Shown here one piece after another: positions 14,501 to 28,287 of a stretch of 64,000 nucleotides of DNA. How positions within the stretch are numbered: position 1 is the stretch's first letter; each line of letters starts with the position of its first letter. Position numbers and translations under genes: made by a program. The DNA is from Pelecanus crispus (Eukaryota > Chordata > Aves > Pelecaniformes > Pelecanidae): NCBI RefSeq assembly GCF_030463565.1, contig NC_134643.1, positions 15,513,606-15,577,605 on the forward strand. The letters run 5' to 3'. Below the pieces are notes generated by a model that was not told the origin of the DNA, made no database searches, and saw only the letters and a program-made list of their open reading frames with translations.

Positions 14501-17500
14501 TTGACAATTACCACACAATTTGAGTCAGAAACTATTACATTCTGCACAGAACTGTGTGGCTTCTGTCTTCATCTCCAGCAAGTTCCTGCCTGAGAACACG
14601 CACTACGCAAAACCAGCTCCTACAGCTACGGAGAGGAGAGCTGCAAGGAAATCCCAAACCCCAGCAGGAAGCAACGTTTCTGTGATTCAACACATTGAGT
14701 CTTTTCCTCTGAGATGGCACCAACCAGCGTAAAAAGTACAGCATTAACTGCATGAAAAAAACCCTTATCCTGTCCGCATTACAGATCCTAGAACCACGCA
14801 AGTTTTGGGTGACTGAGCCTGTCTCCCTCATCAAATTCCACCAACTCTTCCTTTAGTGTACTTTCAGCTAGGGTAGTTTAAGGGAGAAAAGAGAAAGACT
14901 TGTTAAATCTTGCAACACAACTGCATTTCACCTCCACCAGCTGTGCAAGAAGAGCAGACGAAAAAACATTTCTGGCTGGATTTACTAGTTTCTGATCCTT
15001 TTACTTGTAAAAAAAAAAAAGAATTATCAATGCAATATGCTTATAACTGTAGTCTATCACTCTAGTGGAAGAAAGCAACGTATTTCAGTGAAGGCTGACA
15101 GCAGTTACCCCAGCACACTGGAAGAAGGCTGTACATTACAACAACTGGACAGAAGGAAGGTACAAGCCATTTTCTAGGCAAAATAACAATGAAAATACCC
15201 AGAAGTTTTGTTAACATCACAAGCCACAAAACAGAATTAAATTCCATTCTGCTCCCTGCAGTTCCCATCTGGCTTTAATTTGCTAGAGAAGACTGAAGCC
15301 TGTATTCAAAAAAACAGACCGAGTTGTAAACATTAGTCTCTGCCAGCATTATAGTAACTCATGAGGTACTGGAATTACCATGCAAAGGCAAGGGGGCAGG
15401 TGGGAGAAGAAGGTCTATGAAAGTTAAGACTTGCTCTGTCATTAAGCTCATTCTTTTAATTGCATTAATTCATGAAGTGAAAGATGTTTGATGCTCAGAA
15501 GAAACACAGTTGCGGAAAATCCAGTTCTACTCATCTCTATTACATATTGTAACATTATGAAATCTAACAGGGGAAAGTTGAGAAATTGCAGAACAGACTG
15601 CCTAGGCCACTGGACCCCCTTGTTTTATAAAGCTTGTAATTACAGGCCACATACTATTGCCTAATTTATTTCTTGTCATGTTATCAGTAAAAGACCCCTG
15701 CTTCATTTCCTGCAGAAATAGTTCTGTTAAACTGTGACAAACTAATGAGACTACAGCTAAGACCATCTCATGGTAATATTTAACAATACACCTTTGATGA
15801 GCCTTTGCCCCCCATCTCTGCCTTAGAATTCCTATGTAACAAAATTCCTCAAGTAGAATTTTCCATTGATCACCAGTTACTAGCTTCTAGTTATCTATGC
15901 CCCTGACATGAGGCACTGATATGCTTTGAAAATCCACTTACACAGTTTAAATAGAAGTGAAAAAAGGAGGAAGAGGTGTTTCTGCAGCAATATGGGCCTG
16001 GAGGGATTCTGTTTCACATCATACAATAGCCTCCTTTTCACTTTGATGAATCTTAGATCCACACTGATCCCCAGCTCAAAAATTAAGTTCAGGGGTGGGA
16101 GAAAGCAATCTCCTTATTAAACAGATCAATCCCTCATTCACAGCATACTCTCACAGATGATCAATACAGCTGAGGTGACAGAGAACCACGCTCTGGTGTC
16201 AGAACAATAACCCATAGGAGCGCTGAAGAGCAACCAGAGAACGCCTGAAGTCACTACTGCCTCACACCCACAACAGGCCTTGACATACCACTTCCTAGTT
16301 AGCGCTCATTAAAGAGCTGGCAGCATTCCAACTGCATTGAACTCATTCAGTTACCATCAACATGGTCCTACTGCTATCACTTTTTACTTTGTTGGGTTAC
16401 TACCCAACTAGTTACTCTTTCTTCCAGCTAGCCACAACACCTCCATGACTCCTCCAGCCCCAGGGCCAACGTAACAACCCCACCAGCTGCCTCAGTGCTG
16501 TTTTTGTCAATCCCATGCTTCCAGATCCAGCAGACTTCTGCATTGACTTCTTCATAACAGGTGTCATTAGCTAAAAGCCATTAAGTCTCAGCACATCCTC
16601 ATGTAAGGCTTCCTTTTCTTTCACTGTTGCTAAAGGTGGCTCTCCATCACACGACCTTCTCTTACTCTTGGATTTGCTCACCACACTTTTCTGCTGGGTA
16701 TCCTCCCACCAATTCCCACCCCCCCTCCTTTCTCTAGCTCTCAGTGCTGCCTCCATTCCTGGAAGTCCTTAATTTCATCTTAATGCACTCCCCTTAGCCT
16801 TGTTATGTATATATGTCAATCTACCACTTGCTTCCTGTTGTTATTGATCTTTCAACAACAACAAAAAAATGCTTTAACTTAGTGTTTTCTTCTTCCTTTC
16901 CGCTCAGATGTTGGTGTAATTAGAAGCAATTAACAGTAATATATGCTCATACACTCAGCTTAGAGCAGCCTAGAGTGACCATTATATAAGAATCTGCCCA
17001 AGTTTTCTAGATCTAGTTAAATGTTATTCTCAGCCTCCAAGAGATACATGTGAACAGGCTACATTATACATGGCTAAAGTATGCATAATCTGACCAGCAT
17101 CGGGAATTGTGAAAGGCTCATTTTGAAACGTAAGCTTCTTAAACCCCACCCCCCCACACCCCTACTTAGATACACTCCTTTCCCATGAAAGAATCACAGC
17201 TTGGACAAGATTTTGGTGAGTTCTCAAGCAGGCTGCAAGAGGCTTTACTCTAAAGCATAAAACCAAAACTGGAGCATGATTCCCCCTGCACCCCAAGTTT
17301 ACTACCTGCAACTTTAGCAATGGGACTTACGGAAACTACAAACATACCAAGAGCAATAGGTGGTGCTACCAGCCCTGCTTACATTCTGACCTTCCAATAC
17401 CCGCAAAGGACTCGTGTGCAGTTAGCAGACCCTACTGTCTGAAGGGAACATATGTTGGCTTAAGCCCGTCCTTCACATGATTCACTGCTTTAGCTTATGT

Positions 17501-20500
17501 TTATGTCCTGTTTAATAACAAATGGTTCCTTTTTATCTTTTGATAGTAGTAGTTCTAGCAATGTCCAAATAAGTGTTCACACAGTTGTTAACTTATTAGT
17601 AATTTCATATAAATTACTGTAAAAAAACAGATAGCTCTTTGGACAGAGCTGCAAAGCAAACTGCACAAGCCTGTAGAATTTCTGACTAAGAAGTTTAACT
17701 AGCAGCTAAATTCTTGATTTTCATCTCCAAATTAAAAATGTATTTGAGGACAAATGGAATTGCTCGACTTTTTCACTAGTCAAGTGACCATACTGCTACA
17801 TCTTTTTAACTGAAGGAGCATGATTCAGACATCAGGGGATTAAGGTTTTACTGCCTGAATCTAAGTAGTGATGCAAGAGGTTGCAAGTCTTTGTGTAAGC
17901 AGACACTCCATTTTTTCCCCAAGAGTTCAAGATTTTGAAAATTTTATTCTCAGTCAGTATCCTTTCATACACAGCTAGTTTTCCAAGGCAACTAATACCA
18001 GCATGAATTTTTTGCTTCAGTAGGAAGAATCACAGCAAGCAGATGAGATCTGTTTGGTTTTCTAAAATCCTAACTTTAAATGAAACAAAAACCCAGACCA
18101 AACTGCAAACCAACATCCCCAAACAGAGCATGACCACCACTCCTAAGTGGAAAATACACAGACGACTGGAGGGAAAGCAGTTCTACACAGTAGTGACATT
18201 GCTGTGTAGCTGCTGGAGGAGCATGCTAGGACAAGCCTGCTGTTTCTATCTTTGCTCCACACATGGGGACACTTCTGCATGCCAAGGCTAGTATCTATCT
18301 GCTTCTTGCCTGACTGATTCCGGGCCTGTTCTGCACACGCTATGCAGTTCCAAGAGGCTTCATACTGTTCGGTGGATTGCTGCAGACTGATTTGTCAGGA
18401 AGAGAGATTATTTATACTAAGGGTATGTGCATATTGATTGCAAATATAATGAGATCCACACAACAGCCCCAGACACTTTTCCTCACAAATTTAACACCTG
18501 TGTACGGCTGCCAGAAAACTCATGCAACAAGAAAACTGGTCTTACACAGTTTTTATGTTATCAGTAACCAGGACCACATGCATTTTTTGCATTTCTCCCT
18601 TAAGAGAAAATCCAAGAGACCACTATGGATTTCTTTCTGCCTCTGTGGATCAAGGTAGCAATTCAGGGGTTTTTTGGGGTTTTGTTGGTTTTGGTTTTTT
18701 TTTAATTTTGTTAAGTGAAAGTAGTTTGGCATAGCTCAAACCAGACAGGTACGGTTATCAAGTTGTTATATCCCTTTGCTTTATAGCATGGATATGTAAT
18801 CAAAACCTACAAGTAGGAGTAATTTGTAGCTATGGATAAGAAGAGAAGTAGCAGCTGATGTTAAGACATTAATGGTTATTACCTAAATATATTCATGTTA
18901 CAATGACTAAGAGGCACTAGAGTATTCAGTTTCACTGCTTTCTCATGTTAGTCATGCCTGCGCACAGCATCAAAGTTCCCATGACAGCAATTGGAGAAGG
19001 TGTAATTCTAGTTATGAGCTTTAATAGCCATGTTTTGGGGACTATCCATATAAAAGTAACAAGTAAGCTGCATTCGCATTTCAGTCAAGAGGCTTGATGT
19101 CTTTATGTTGTTTGGAAATAAAGAATAACTGTTGAAACGCTGCAATGTAACTGCAGTGCCTGCACTACCCCTTCCAAAAAGGTGGTCAGGAAATGTACTG
19201 ACATTGTTCAATTAGAGCTGGTAAGTAGCAACCCTGTGCTCGTTTTTCTTCCCCTTGTCTAAGGTACCCAAGGTTTTTGGGGGAGGGGAAGACAGGAAAC
19301 AAGCACTCTTCCTGCTCCCCAAACCTAAAAATAACCGAGACAGTATTGCTGCAACATTTAAGCCACACAAGCACTCAATAAAGCCTGAAATATTTATACT
19401 CTGGGCAAACAGTCACAGAACTCTTAGTTTTTGCCCAGTATCTTTTTATCATTATCCAAACAGATTGTGGCAGGAAAAGTTTACTTTTCTGAGGGTAGAG
19501 ATGAACCTGTTGCCAGCTGTGTTTTTAAACTATAGCTTTTTTTTTCCCAACAGTATCTTAGAAGTCAGTTAAGCAGCAACTACAAGCTACAAGACCATTC
19601 TGACTTGTGAACTCAAGCACTAGCTTCCCCTCTTCGAGCACCTCTCGCTGTCATGAAAAATCAGCAAGTTTATCAGTTTCTCTTTCATGTTAGAAAACAA
19701 AGGAAACAAACACCTGTATATTCAAGTTGGGTACAATTTTCTGGAGAAAACACAAAGTTAATACAAACAGCATGAATAAATAGAAAAAAAATTACATATT
19801 ACACACAAAAGTTAAAAAACTACATACAGCCAGCTGCCACTAGAGATTTTCCTTGACCGTATAAAATCAGACTGCACTAAATCACATTCTTTTTCTACTT
19901 CCATTTATAAACATGGAAGTTAAATTCCTACAAACTCAGAGTTATAAAAACCAAGAGCTTGATTATGCTATGCAGACAAATTTAAGTCATACAGAGCATT
20001 TGCAGGACTTTGGAGGCATGCTTACAGGCTTCATCATTCCATCTCTCCTGCATTTAACAAGGCTACTGATTTGGTGGTTACAGCTTCTTCTCTGTCAGAA
20101 AGCTACAAAAGGAGACTGGGCATGAACATTTAGTTCCAAACCAGGAAAAAGTAAAAGGCAGACCTAATTAAAGATAAGCACCTTCCTTTTCTGTGATGCT
20201 CAGTCTTGAGCAACCTTCCTCATTCTTCAGCTGGTTTCCAGGGCTTCTTCCTGTACTTCACATTATCCTTTTGTTGCATAGGAAACCTACGAGCTGATTT
20301 TGGAAAAGTCTGGTAGGCAGGTGGAAATTTAGGCATAAAATTGCCATTCTTTGATCTAGCCTCCAGCCCAGTCACTTTCTTTTTATGTTCAGAGATAACA
20401 CAGATAGTTTTGCTGTTGAATGACAATCTTAAGCTTTGAAAGTAAGAGTCCTTAAGTTTGAGAATAAAAGAGCTTAAATAGGTCTTACATGCTATATTGT

Positions 20501-23067
20501 TTAGCTTATACATACTACCAGTTGACCACGATATACTATAGTACACCTAGCTGTACCCATCCAGAAAGCTGAGGAGGGAGACAATCATGGAATAACTCTC
20601 TAATCCCACAGAAAGATGGCTCCCAGTCACCCTCTCCACCCCCAGACTCCAAAGCTTACTCAAATTTCACATATGGGCAGGAAACCAAAGTATTCCACAT
20701 GGCAGATTAAGTGCCAGAAATCCATTATAGTTCAGATGTAAGCTCCCAACAGGAAGGAAGTTATAGTTAAATACAAGTCCAATCTGTGTTTCCCTCCACG
20801 AGCTCCGTAAGATGAATGGAAAAAAAGCCAGGCTTTCCTGTTACACAACAGCTAACGATCATGTGATGCAGGACACAGCACAACCGCTTGAAATAGGCAT
20901 GTTATTCACATGCAGATGATCCCCCTCTAAACTAGTCTCTCAGAATTCTGCAGTTGCATACAATGCCTCCATTTTCATCATTTCTATAATCTACTCTAGA
21001 CATAGCCTTGAGCTACTTATAAGTTGTATGCTGTTCAAGAACTACAGGTTAAGCCTGCTTATTTTCCAACAAAGACAGATGGATTTCAGTCAGGTTTCCT
21101 TCTGACAGTCCACCCTTGTGCTGCAGTTAGGGGCAGGACCTCTAACGAGGATGGACTCAATTCAGGGTGGGTGTGTGGTGGTGTTTTTTTTTTTTTTAAA
21201 TGAACAACAGCTTAGAAAATCCACAAATGCTGATGAGAATACTTTTCCAGTAAGTATTCTCCAGTTAACATCAGGAGTACATCCTTTGCTTCAACCCATC
21301 TTTCATCCCTCTCTTTAAAGACCTGTGGTTACCTCTAGAGGCTTCCATCATCCTCCCTTTGATCACCTGTAATTGCAAGCATGGTCATTCACATATACTG
21401 ATATTCTGAGTTTTGACTGTTTTATCTTACATGTACTGAAGAACAGTTAAACAGGCAAAATGGATCTCAGGTGTATGTTGTGAAGCTTGTTTACAGAAAA
21501 GTACGTTTAATTCTTATTTTTTCCTGCAACAGTCAAAAAGACCAGGAGTCCCATTCAAGCATTTCCAGTTGAGCACTGAGCAACTGACACTAAGGGAGTT
21601 TCAAAAAGGTATCACATCAGACATGCTCCTGCTTAATGGGACTCAAAAAATATTTATTAAAAAAAATCAATTCTTACATTAGACTTGTGTAAGGGAAAAG
21701 CAAATGAGTTTAATGAAGGATCTCATCTTTATTTATCATATAACAAGTAGAGCAAGATTTCAGCTTATGAGCTACAGTAAAAGTGTTTCTAAGCAGTAAA
21801 GAAACCTCTCCTTCACTCCAGTGCCAACTGGGCATATCCAGAATTCAGATTCAACCAAGAATCTCAGAAAGGCACATAAAGAAAAACAAGGTCTACTGGA
21901 CTTACCTTTTTGGACACCCAGCTCATTTTTTTTGCTCTTTGATGGTGCATTAGTATAGTGGGGACTGATGAAGCAGAAGGGTAAAGACTACCAACTCCAA
22001 AACAATACTCATTCTTGCATCATGTAAGAAAAACCCACCACCTATTTTAAACTGTTACTTCAGACATCCCTTAAAGGCTTTGGATTTTAAATATGGAATG
22101 GCTTCTGAACAGCTGTGAAGCTGAAATATCCAAGACTGCAACATGCTATTTCTAGGAAGATGCAACAGATGTTTTACACTTGTTAATATGTACATCCTGT
22201 TCTAAACAGGATGTAGAGTTTACTTGTAATGAGTGTAATCAGTATATAATTGTTGCTCAATACTATTCAAGCAAAAAGAAAAGGCACCCAGAGCAAGACA
22301 CTTCCTGTTAAATACATAGGCTGTCTACAGGAAAAAAACCCAAATCCTAGCTTTATATGAAGCATCTACAGACATGCACAAGTACCTGCCAGCAAGTCAC
22401 TTCTACACAGAACGAGCATTTGTAGACAGCTCAATCCCTGCTTACTTGTGATATGCTATTTACAAAATACATTGAAAGGATGTGAGGATTAGTCACACAA
22501 GAAATCTGAGATATAAGCCTACAGTTCTGATCAGACTACATAAGGCAGAGCCATTAAAATTAACAGAAGAGGACCCAAGTATATAAATATTCTTGCTAGG
22601 TTACAGAAGCATGTGGAATTGAGGTTTTTTTTTTTTTTTGGTTGGTTTGTTTTAAATGAGGAAACAGTTCTAGAACACATGTTGCAGTATCACTGCATTA
22701 TTGAAGTTAAAGGGCATGTTTAAGCAAACAGTCTTAAACAGGAGATCAAGTGTAGAAGATATCACACCCCTCAAAGATTACCTTGCTTTGCTATCTGTAG
22801 GATGAGGTTACAACAGGTCCAATGATAAGTTTTCCTCCTTCATAAGCACTAACACTTGGCCTACAAGGCAAAATTTAGATAGCTGCTCTTCTCCTTGGTA
22901 TCTGTTAACTACTCCAATTTACTTAAATGGGAACAGGATTATTAACTAGTCCTACCACTGAAACAGAAGACAAGACAAACCAATTTAGCTAACAGCTGCA
23001 CTTCCAAGGCCAATAATATCTGTAGCACACAATCTGCAGGAAAGTATGGAAGAGCAGCTTGCCTGTT

Positions 23068-23104
23068 GGGGGGGGGGGGGGGGGGGGACGACCGGGACGG
23101 GACG
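23068..23104 (+). repeat. G20 run followed by GGGAC repeats
   Basis: Twenty consecutive G (23068-23087) pass into ACGACCGGGACGG and further GGGAC units. The segment could form a G-quadruplex on the + strand (C-rich on the minus strand). The exact length of the run should be treated as uncertain. Confidence 0.9.
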
Positions 23105-24694
23105 GGACACACACAACCCCACACCAACCACCAAACCATAAGACCCTGCACTGCCAATTTTTAGAAGTAGTGCAGGCTTAGCTACAGCCTTCAGGGTACA
23201 GTTCTGGTAATGCTTTGAAACTATGATTCCCTCCCATCAATTAGGTCTACACTAGCAACTGCAGCATTTCAGGAGACTCTTGAAAGAGCTCCAAGACATG
23301 CAGAACTCAGTATGTTGATTTTGCACTGTATAATTCCTCTTACAACAGCATGATTTTTTTTTTCTTCCTGTTCACAGTACTTAGCCCAATTTGAAATATC
23401 CCTGCCTGCCAGTTTTAAAAGACAAACATAACCAAGTCTAAATGCTTCATCAGTATTCTTTATTTTTGCCCCAAACTACATAACACATATTCTCTGAAGT
23501 GGTCCTTCAATTTTGGAGTTCCCTCCCCAGCATAGCAAGAGTATGTTACACCCATATTCAGTGTTTGTATTTCAGGCCTAGTCTGAAGTAGATTATCTTG
23601 GACACTTGGAGGAAAGACCTTAAAATACCAGCCCTACTTGCATACAGAACCCAGCTGCATTTTTATGCAATTTTCCAATGTTAGTGGAAATGTAAAGGTA
23701 CTTTACAGTAGTATCACACAACTGTAATAAACAGATTACTGTAAATCATTAGCAGATTATTAAGCAAAGCCACTGTGTTTATGATTCACCAGGAGAGATA
23801 CCATTTAAACTGTTCCAGCTCTCAACTCTTCTTGTACTCTATTAAGTATAGCAAAGCAGGTGCTTTGACACTAGCCATCAGGATTCCTATTAAAGTTTGG
23901 CTAGTCTGTCAAGCACCATAAACCTGTATCTTTTATTATAGGCAATTATAGCCAACGACTTGATAGCCCACTGCCACTATTTCCTAGTTATTGTCATTTC
24001 CCCTCCCCAACAGAAATCAGCACAGATTCAACTCTCCTATCTCTGAAGAGGAGACACTCAAGTTCAAAAATTGCTGTTAGTTGAGCTCAGACACTGTGGC
24101 TCCTACATGAAGTATAGCCTTTCCTATGCTTGTGCAGAGATAGGAGACAGAAGCGTTTCTCAGAAACAGTTTAAAAATAGGATCTGACAACTGCCCAGCA
24201 TGCCTTTATAAGCTTATGAGCTTGCTCCAGCGTATGAATGCTGGGGTAATAGAGTACAGCTTTGGAGATGAATTCAAAGTGTAACACCGCCCTGATAAAA
24301 GAAATAGTTTCATTTTGTGAAGAGTACTCTTCTAAAACAGGATAGCTGTGACAATGACACTTTACATGCTCTTATAAATAAATTTTCTAATTAGAAGGCC
24401 CACAGTTCTTCTGGATGCAATTTGAGACAACTTACCCTGTCTCAGCACATAAGACTACTTCAAGCAATCTATCATCAGCCCAACAACACTGGGCCACAAA
24501 CACTGTGGCCCAAAACCAAAGCAGCACAACCATTGCAGAGTTTAGCACTTACCGAGAAATAAAGGGGTCAAAGACCTCTTAGGCTAGAGACTAAATTACT
24601 GTCTCAATCTCATGACCAGCTATAGTCTCACTTACAGTCTCTTCAAGGGATTGCTTTGCCTACACTATTAAAGCAGCAGAGATGTGCACCCCCA

Positions 24695-24776
24695 GGGTTT
24701 TTTTTTTTGGGGGGGTGGGGGGAGGGGAATAGAAGGTTGGGGGTTTTTGTATGTGGTTTGTTTTTTTTTTTTTTTT
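24695..24776 (+). repeat. G/T-rich low-complexity block
   Basis: Alternating G runs and T runs, ending in a T run of about 16. There are at least four G-runs of three or more within 50 bases, so quadruplex formation is possible. Similar G/T-rich blocks occur at 18664-18710, 22622-22655, 50364-50476 and 63145-63252, always G/T on the + strand. Confidence 0.85.
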
Positions 24777-27717
24777 AAACTTTACTTAAATTTGGAGAAA
24801 ACACATGACAGTCATCTAACCTGGTAAGGAAAGGCAGGCACATAGGAGGCAAGGAAAAGAGGGAGCTTAGCACAAGGATTAGATGCTAATGCTTGTTTTT
24901 CAGATAGCTCTTCAGCTTAAGTTCTTCTTGTGCCCTCTCCACTAGTTCTGACACACCCCAGATCTGCCACACAAGGTAGTTTCAGACTTGTATTTGGTTG
25001 GTCTACAGCAGTTGTACTAACACTGCATTGAGCAGCTATCAAAGATCTGTACACGACAACCAACTGTGCAGAAAAACACATACCAGTTCCTACAGATCAG
25101 ATACTAAGAACTGAACTCCACCAATACAAAGCTTCATTAGCTGCTAATCTACTGAAGTTTGCAGGAAACAAATCCATTATCATAGCCAATGGTACTCAAT
25201 GTCAGAAAACTACCCATTCTGAGTACACCATTCTGCTGTCAGACTTCTGTACTTCTGAAACTGTTTGAGTCTTCATAGGCCACACTGAGCAGAACTACAG
25301 CAGTCTTCAAAAGCTAAACCTTTGAAGAGACATGAAATACTGCTGCACTCAAGCTGCATTTCTACTTTTGAATAAGAATGATTCCACGACTGCATCATTA
25401 ACATGCTAGCAGACAGTGCTTCTGTACTTGACCACAGAAGTGCAGGAAATCTGTTGAACCTGTGGTTGTTCCCTACCTCTATTAAAAAGCTCCCTCCAGA
25501 CAAGTCACAGTAAGAAGTTTCAGCAGGTAAGGAACCTCTTTTGCCCAACACTTAATAACCACACAAATACAGCAGCCAAGTTTTCTTTGGTTTCCAAGCT
25601 TACAAGCAACACAAACACTTGCTTTCTCTGTGACAGGACCACCTTCAGCTGCAGTTCTCCTGAACTGGGGGCTCCAGCATCCCAGCTTCCTGACTCTAGC
25701 ACAGCCCAACTCTCAGAAAGGGGGAGTATTTTCCCCCATTTCCTTCCTAGAGATCCTCAAGAATCACTGTTGCACTTACACTGTCTGCATCTTAACACTA
25801 AGGACAGAGCTTAATACTGCTCTCCAAAGCAACCAGAAGTTCATCAGAAAGACTCTACTTCAAATAACAAGGTCATGCTAGAAGGACAAAACAATCCACT
25901 GCCCCACTTCACTACCTAAAGGTCATACTAGTGAGCTGGACTTGGTGCAAACTCCTACTAACCCTGGGATTAGCAGGCCACACAACAGCTTTAAATTTGC
26001 TCCTTTAAGTGAGGAACTAAACTGTTAAGACTTGTAGAACCAGCTAACAACTTGTTTTCCTTCTAGAGAAAAACCATACTAGTCTCAACTTTTTCAGAAA
26101 AGCTCATCATAACACAAAGCCTGAAGTGGCATGCAAAGGAAGTTCCTGCCCTGTCCTGCTGCTGTTCAAGCCTTGAACAGTCTATCCATATCCAGGTGGA
26201 TAAACTGATCAGTTGGCAGTCCCTGGACCTGCTCTACTACATGCAAATAATGCATGTTCATTTGACTAGTGACCACTGTGACCCACAGGTATCACTTCTG
26301 CTAAGAAAAAACCCACACCTGATTTTCCTAACAGTTAAAACCTGCACATCTCCATTCTCCCTGCAGCTGCTTCTTCCTACTCTTGTTCAAGCAGGAGTGT
26401 TTGTGAAACCGCGCAATGAACATTCACATTAGAAAACCATCCATTACAATTAGGCTTATGCTAGATGCATTCTTCTCTTCTGCTTCCTACATGATCACTT
26501 GCACCATCAAAAAAGGGGTGGTGCAGAAGCAAGAACGAACAGCTGGGAAAAGGTGCAGGATCATCTTTCAGCATGTGCACCACTTCAACTGTTTCAACTA
26601 TGGCATTAATGCATACTCAGATCTATTACACTACTAGTATCTCTCCCCCTTCTCCCCTAAATACCCTTGAACTCTTGTCAGTCCCTTCATAAGGCTAAAG
26701 GTAAACAACAATGTTTAAATAAAAGGTGTTAGCAAAGGCACAGAACACATATACATGCACAGACAGGCTATTATGGCAAATTAGAACCACAGGTCTAACC
26801 GCTGGAGAACATCCAGCCAATTGAAACACCCTTATTAAAAAGGAAAGAATTGTAGCTCAGAAGAAATGTTCTCTCCCCGGTAGGCTACCATACATGCAAG
26901 CTACGTGCCTGTTTTTACCCAGTCTCCCTCTCCTACAGCTCCCTTCCTTCCCCTCACCTTCCAGATTAAGACACTGCTTGCATCAGACTGGCCTTTGGGC
27001 AAATCCCCTCCCCTCAGGTTTCCATCTCAAAGTAGCATGCGCATTTGGTTTTTACTCATTTCCTGTAGCAGAAGTAATTCAGAATACATCAGACACTGTT
27101 TTGAGACTGCAGTGCAACACTGCTGGAGTCACTGCTTCTTTGAAGATTACTAATACTGCTTCCCTGAGACCAGCTAGTAGAATAACCTTGAAACAAACAA
27201 AAAATATTACCAGCTCATTAAAACTTGCCTTCATTTCTATAGCTTCGTAAAAGCATAGACAGAGCTCAGTTCAAGTACTGCTGCAATAAGCTACCAGTTA
27301 CACAGAGGACTTTTAAAGTAGCTCACTTCTTGGTTTTCAAAGCAAATTCTGATGTTAATGTGAGCTACCTAAAAGGGTGCTTTAAGAAATTAAAACTCTA
27401 GCTGCCATAGTTAAGCTTTTGATTTCCAAGTATTCTATATAAACTACTCTATAACATAGAGATACAAACTGCTCCCTTACAACAAGGTAAGCAACTACTC
27501 CCTATTTCCTAATTATGGAATACATGCCTAAATGCAAGTACTCATAAAATAGAAACATGTTTTTTTTCCCATCATCTTCGGTTCAAATTAATGTTCTTCA
27601 TTTAACACTTCTGTAAGGAAATATTCACAATGTCAGGTCCCAAATAAATCTGTATCAAAAGAATCATTGTACACTGAAAGCCCCTCTGGAAGCTTCTATT
27701 ACAAAGGGAGTATTTAC

Positions 27718-27761
27718 CTTGTGTCACACTATGCCTACACTTGTGTCACACTATGCCTACA
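27718..27761. repeat. Exact 2 x 22-bp tandem repeat
   Basis: A 22-base unit beginning CTTGTGTCACACTATG is present twice, without mismatch, at 27718-27739 and 27740-27761. The left edge abuts ATTTAC, which on the minus strand reads AAG|GTAAAT, a possible splice donor. Confidence 0.9.
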
Positions 27762-27846
27762 CAAGAAGAATCAGTAATCTAGTCACTTAAATGTTTGGTC
27801 AACAAACCAACGGCCTCCTCATAACACCATTTCCAGTAAGTTAGAA

Positions 27847-27870
27847 TTTTTTTTTTTTTTTAAAAAAAAA
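27847..27870. repeat. T15-A9 tract
   Basis: Fifteen T are followed directly by nine A, an AT-only self-complementary tract. A separate A23 run lies at 28436-28458. Confidence 0.9.
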
Positions 27871-28125
27871 CCCACACCCTCACAACCTCTAGGACTCAAG
27901 AATTCTACTCTTTGTAGTAGTGTGCACAGAACAAAACTGGTCGGTGCAATGCTCAGCTGACAGCCACGATCTGGCACTTAAAAGGCGGGGGGGAGGGGGG
28001 GCTCCTGTTCTTTTAGGAAGCAGAGCTTATATCCTAAAAGCCAGGCTCAAATGAGACTCCAAACTTTCGAGCGCTTCACAATGCGCCATCCTTAATTACC
28101 GCCTCCTCCATTTCTTTCCCAGTAT

Positions 28126-28287
28126 CCTTTATATAACCTACAAAGGAAAAATGTAGCACTATTAGACGCTTCCAACCCTGCTCCGCTGCCCCTCCCCCGA
28201 CCAGAGGCCCCATCTGCAGCCCGGGCCGGCGGCTCCCGGCCGGCCCTTATGTAACCAGGCCCCACCTCAGCCTATTGCTTATGTAAC
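28126..28287 (-). promoter_or_regulatory. Candidate minus-strand promoter: TATA box plus two D-boxes
   Basis: On the minus strand, 28135-28126 reads TATATAAAGG, a near-perfect TATA box. Upstream of it in the minus direction are a C-rich GC-box-like stretch (about 28190-28203) and two copies of TTATGTAAC at 28247-28255 and 28279-28287, 32 bp apart. TTATGTAA is the D-box core bound by PAR-bZIP factors (DBP, HLF, TEF) and NFIL3. A start near 28095-28105 on the minus strand would follow. No transcript is shown by the sequence. The D-boxes could equally act as an enhancer for the KMT2E island 1-3 kb away. Confidence 0.45.

Larger units (their letters stand above)
5300..28090 (-). other. Gene-poor stretch; candidate body of a minus-strand lncRNA (KMT2E-AS1-like)
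   Basis: No coding exon is recognisable in these 23 kb. By eye the + strand carries more A and C than T and G over much of 10-28 kb. For example, 24481-24540 holds 24 A and 20 C against 5 T and 11 G, although that line is an extreme one. This is the skew expected where the germline transcribes the minus strand. Possible minus-strand donors read on the + strand as CTTAC/ACTTAC at 21900-21905 (AAG|GTAAGT) and near 24548 (TCG|GTAAGT). I cannot assemble a reliable exon chain. In human the lncRNA KMT2E-AS1 is transcribed divergently from the KMT2E promoter; orthology here is inferred from position only. Confidence 0.35.

Noticed and set aside
21906..21967. Possible minus-strand internal exon with AAG|GTAAGT donor
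   Set aside because: The donor is good, but the acceptor side is weak and nothing links it to another exon; kept only as a hint within the lncRNA candidate region.
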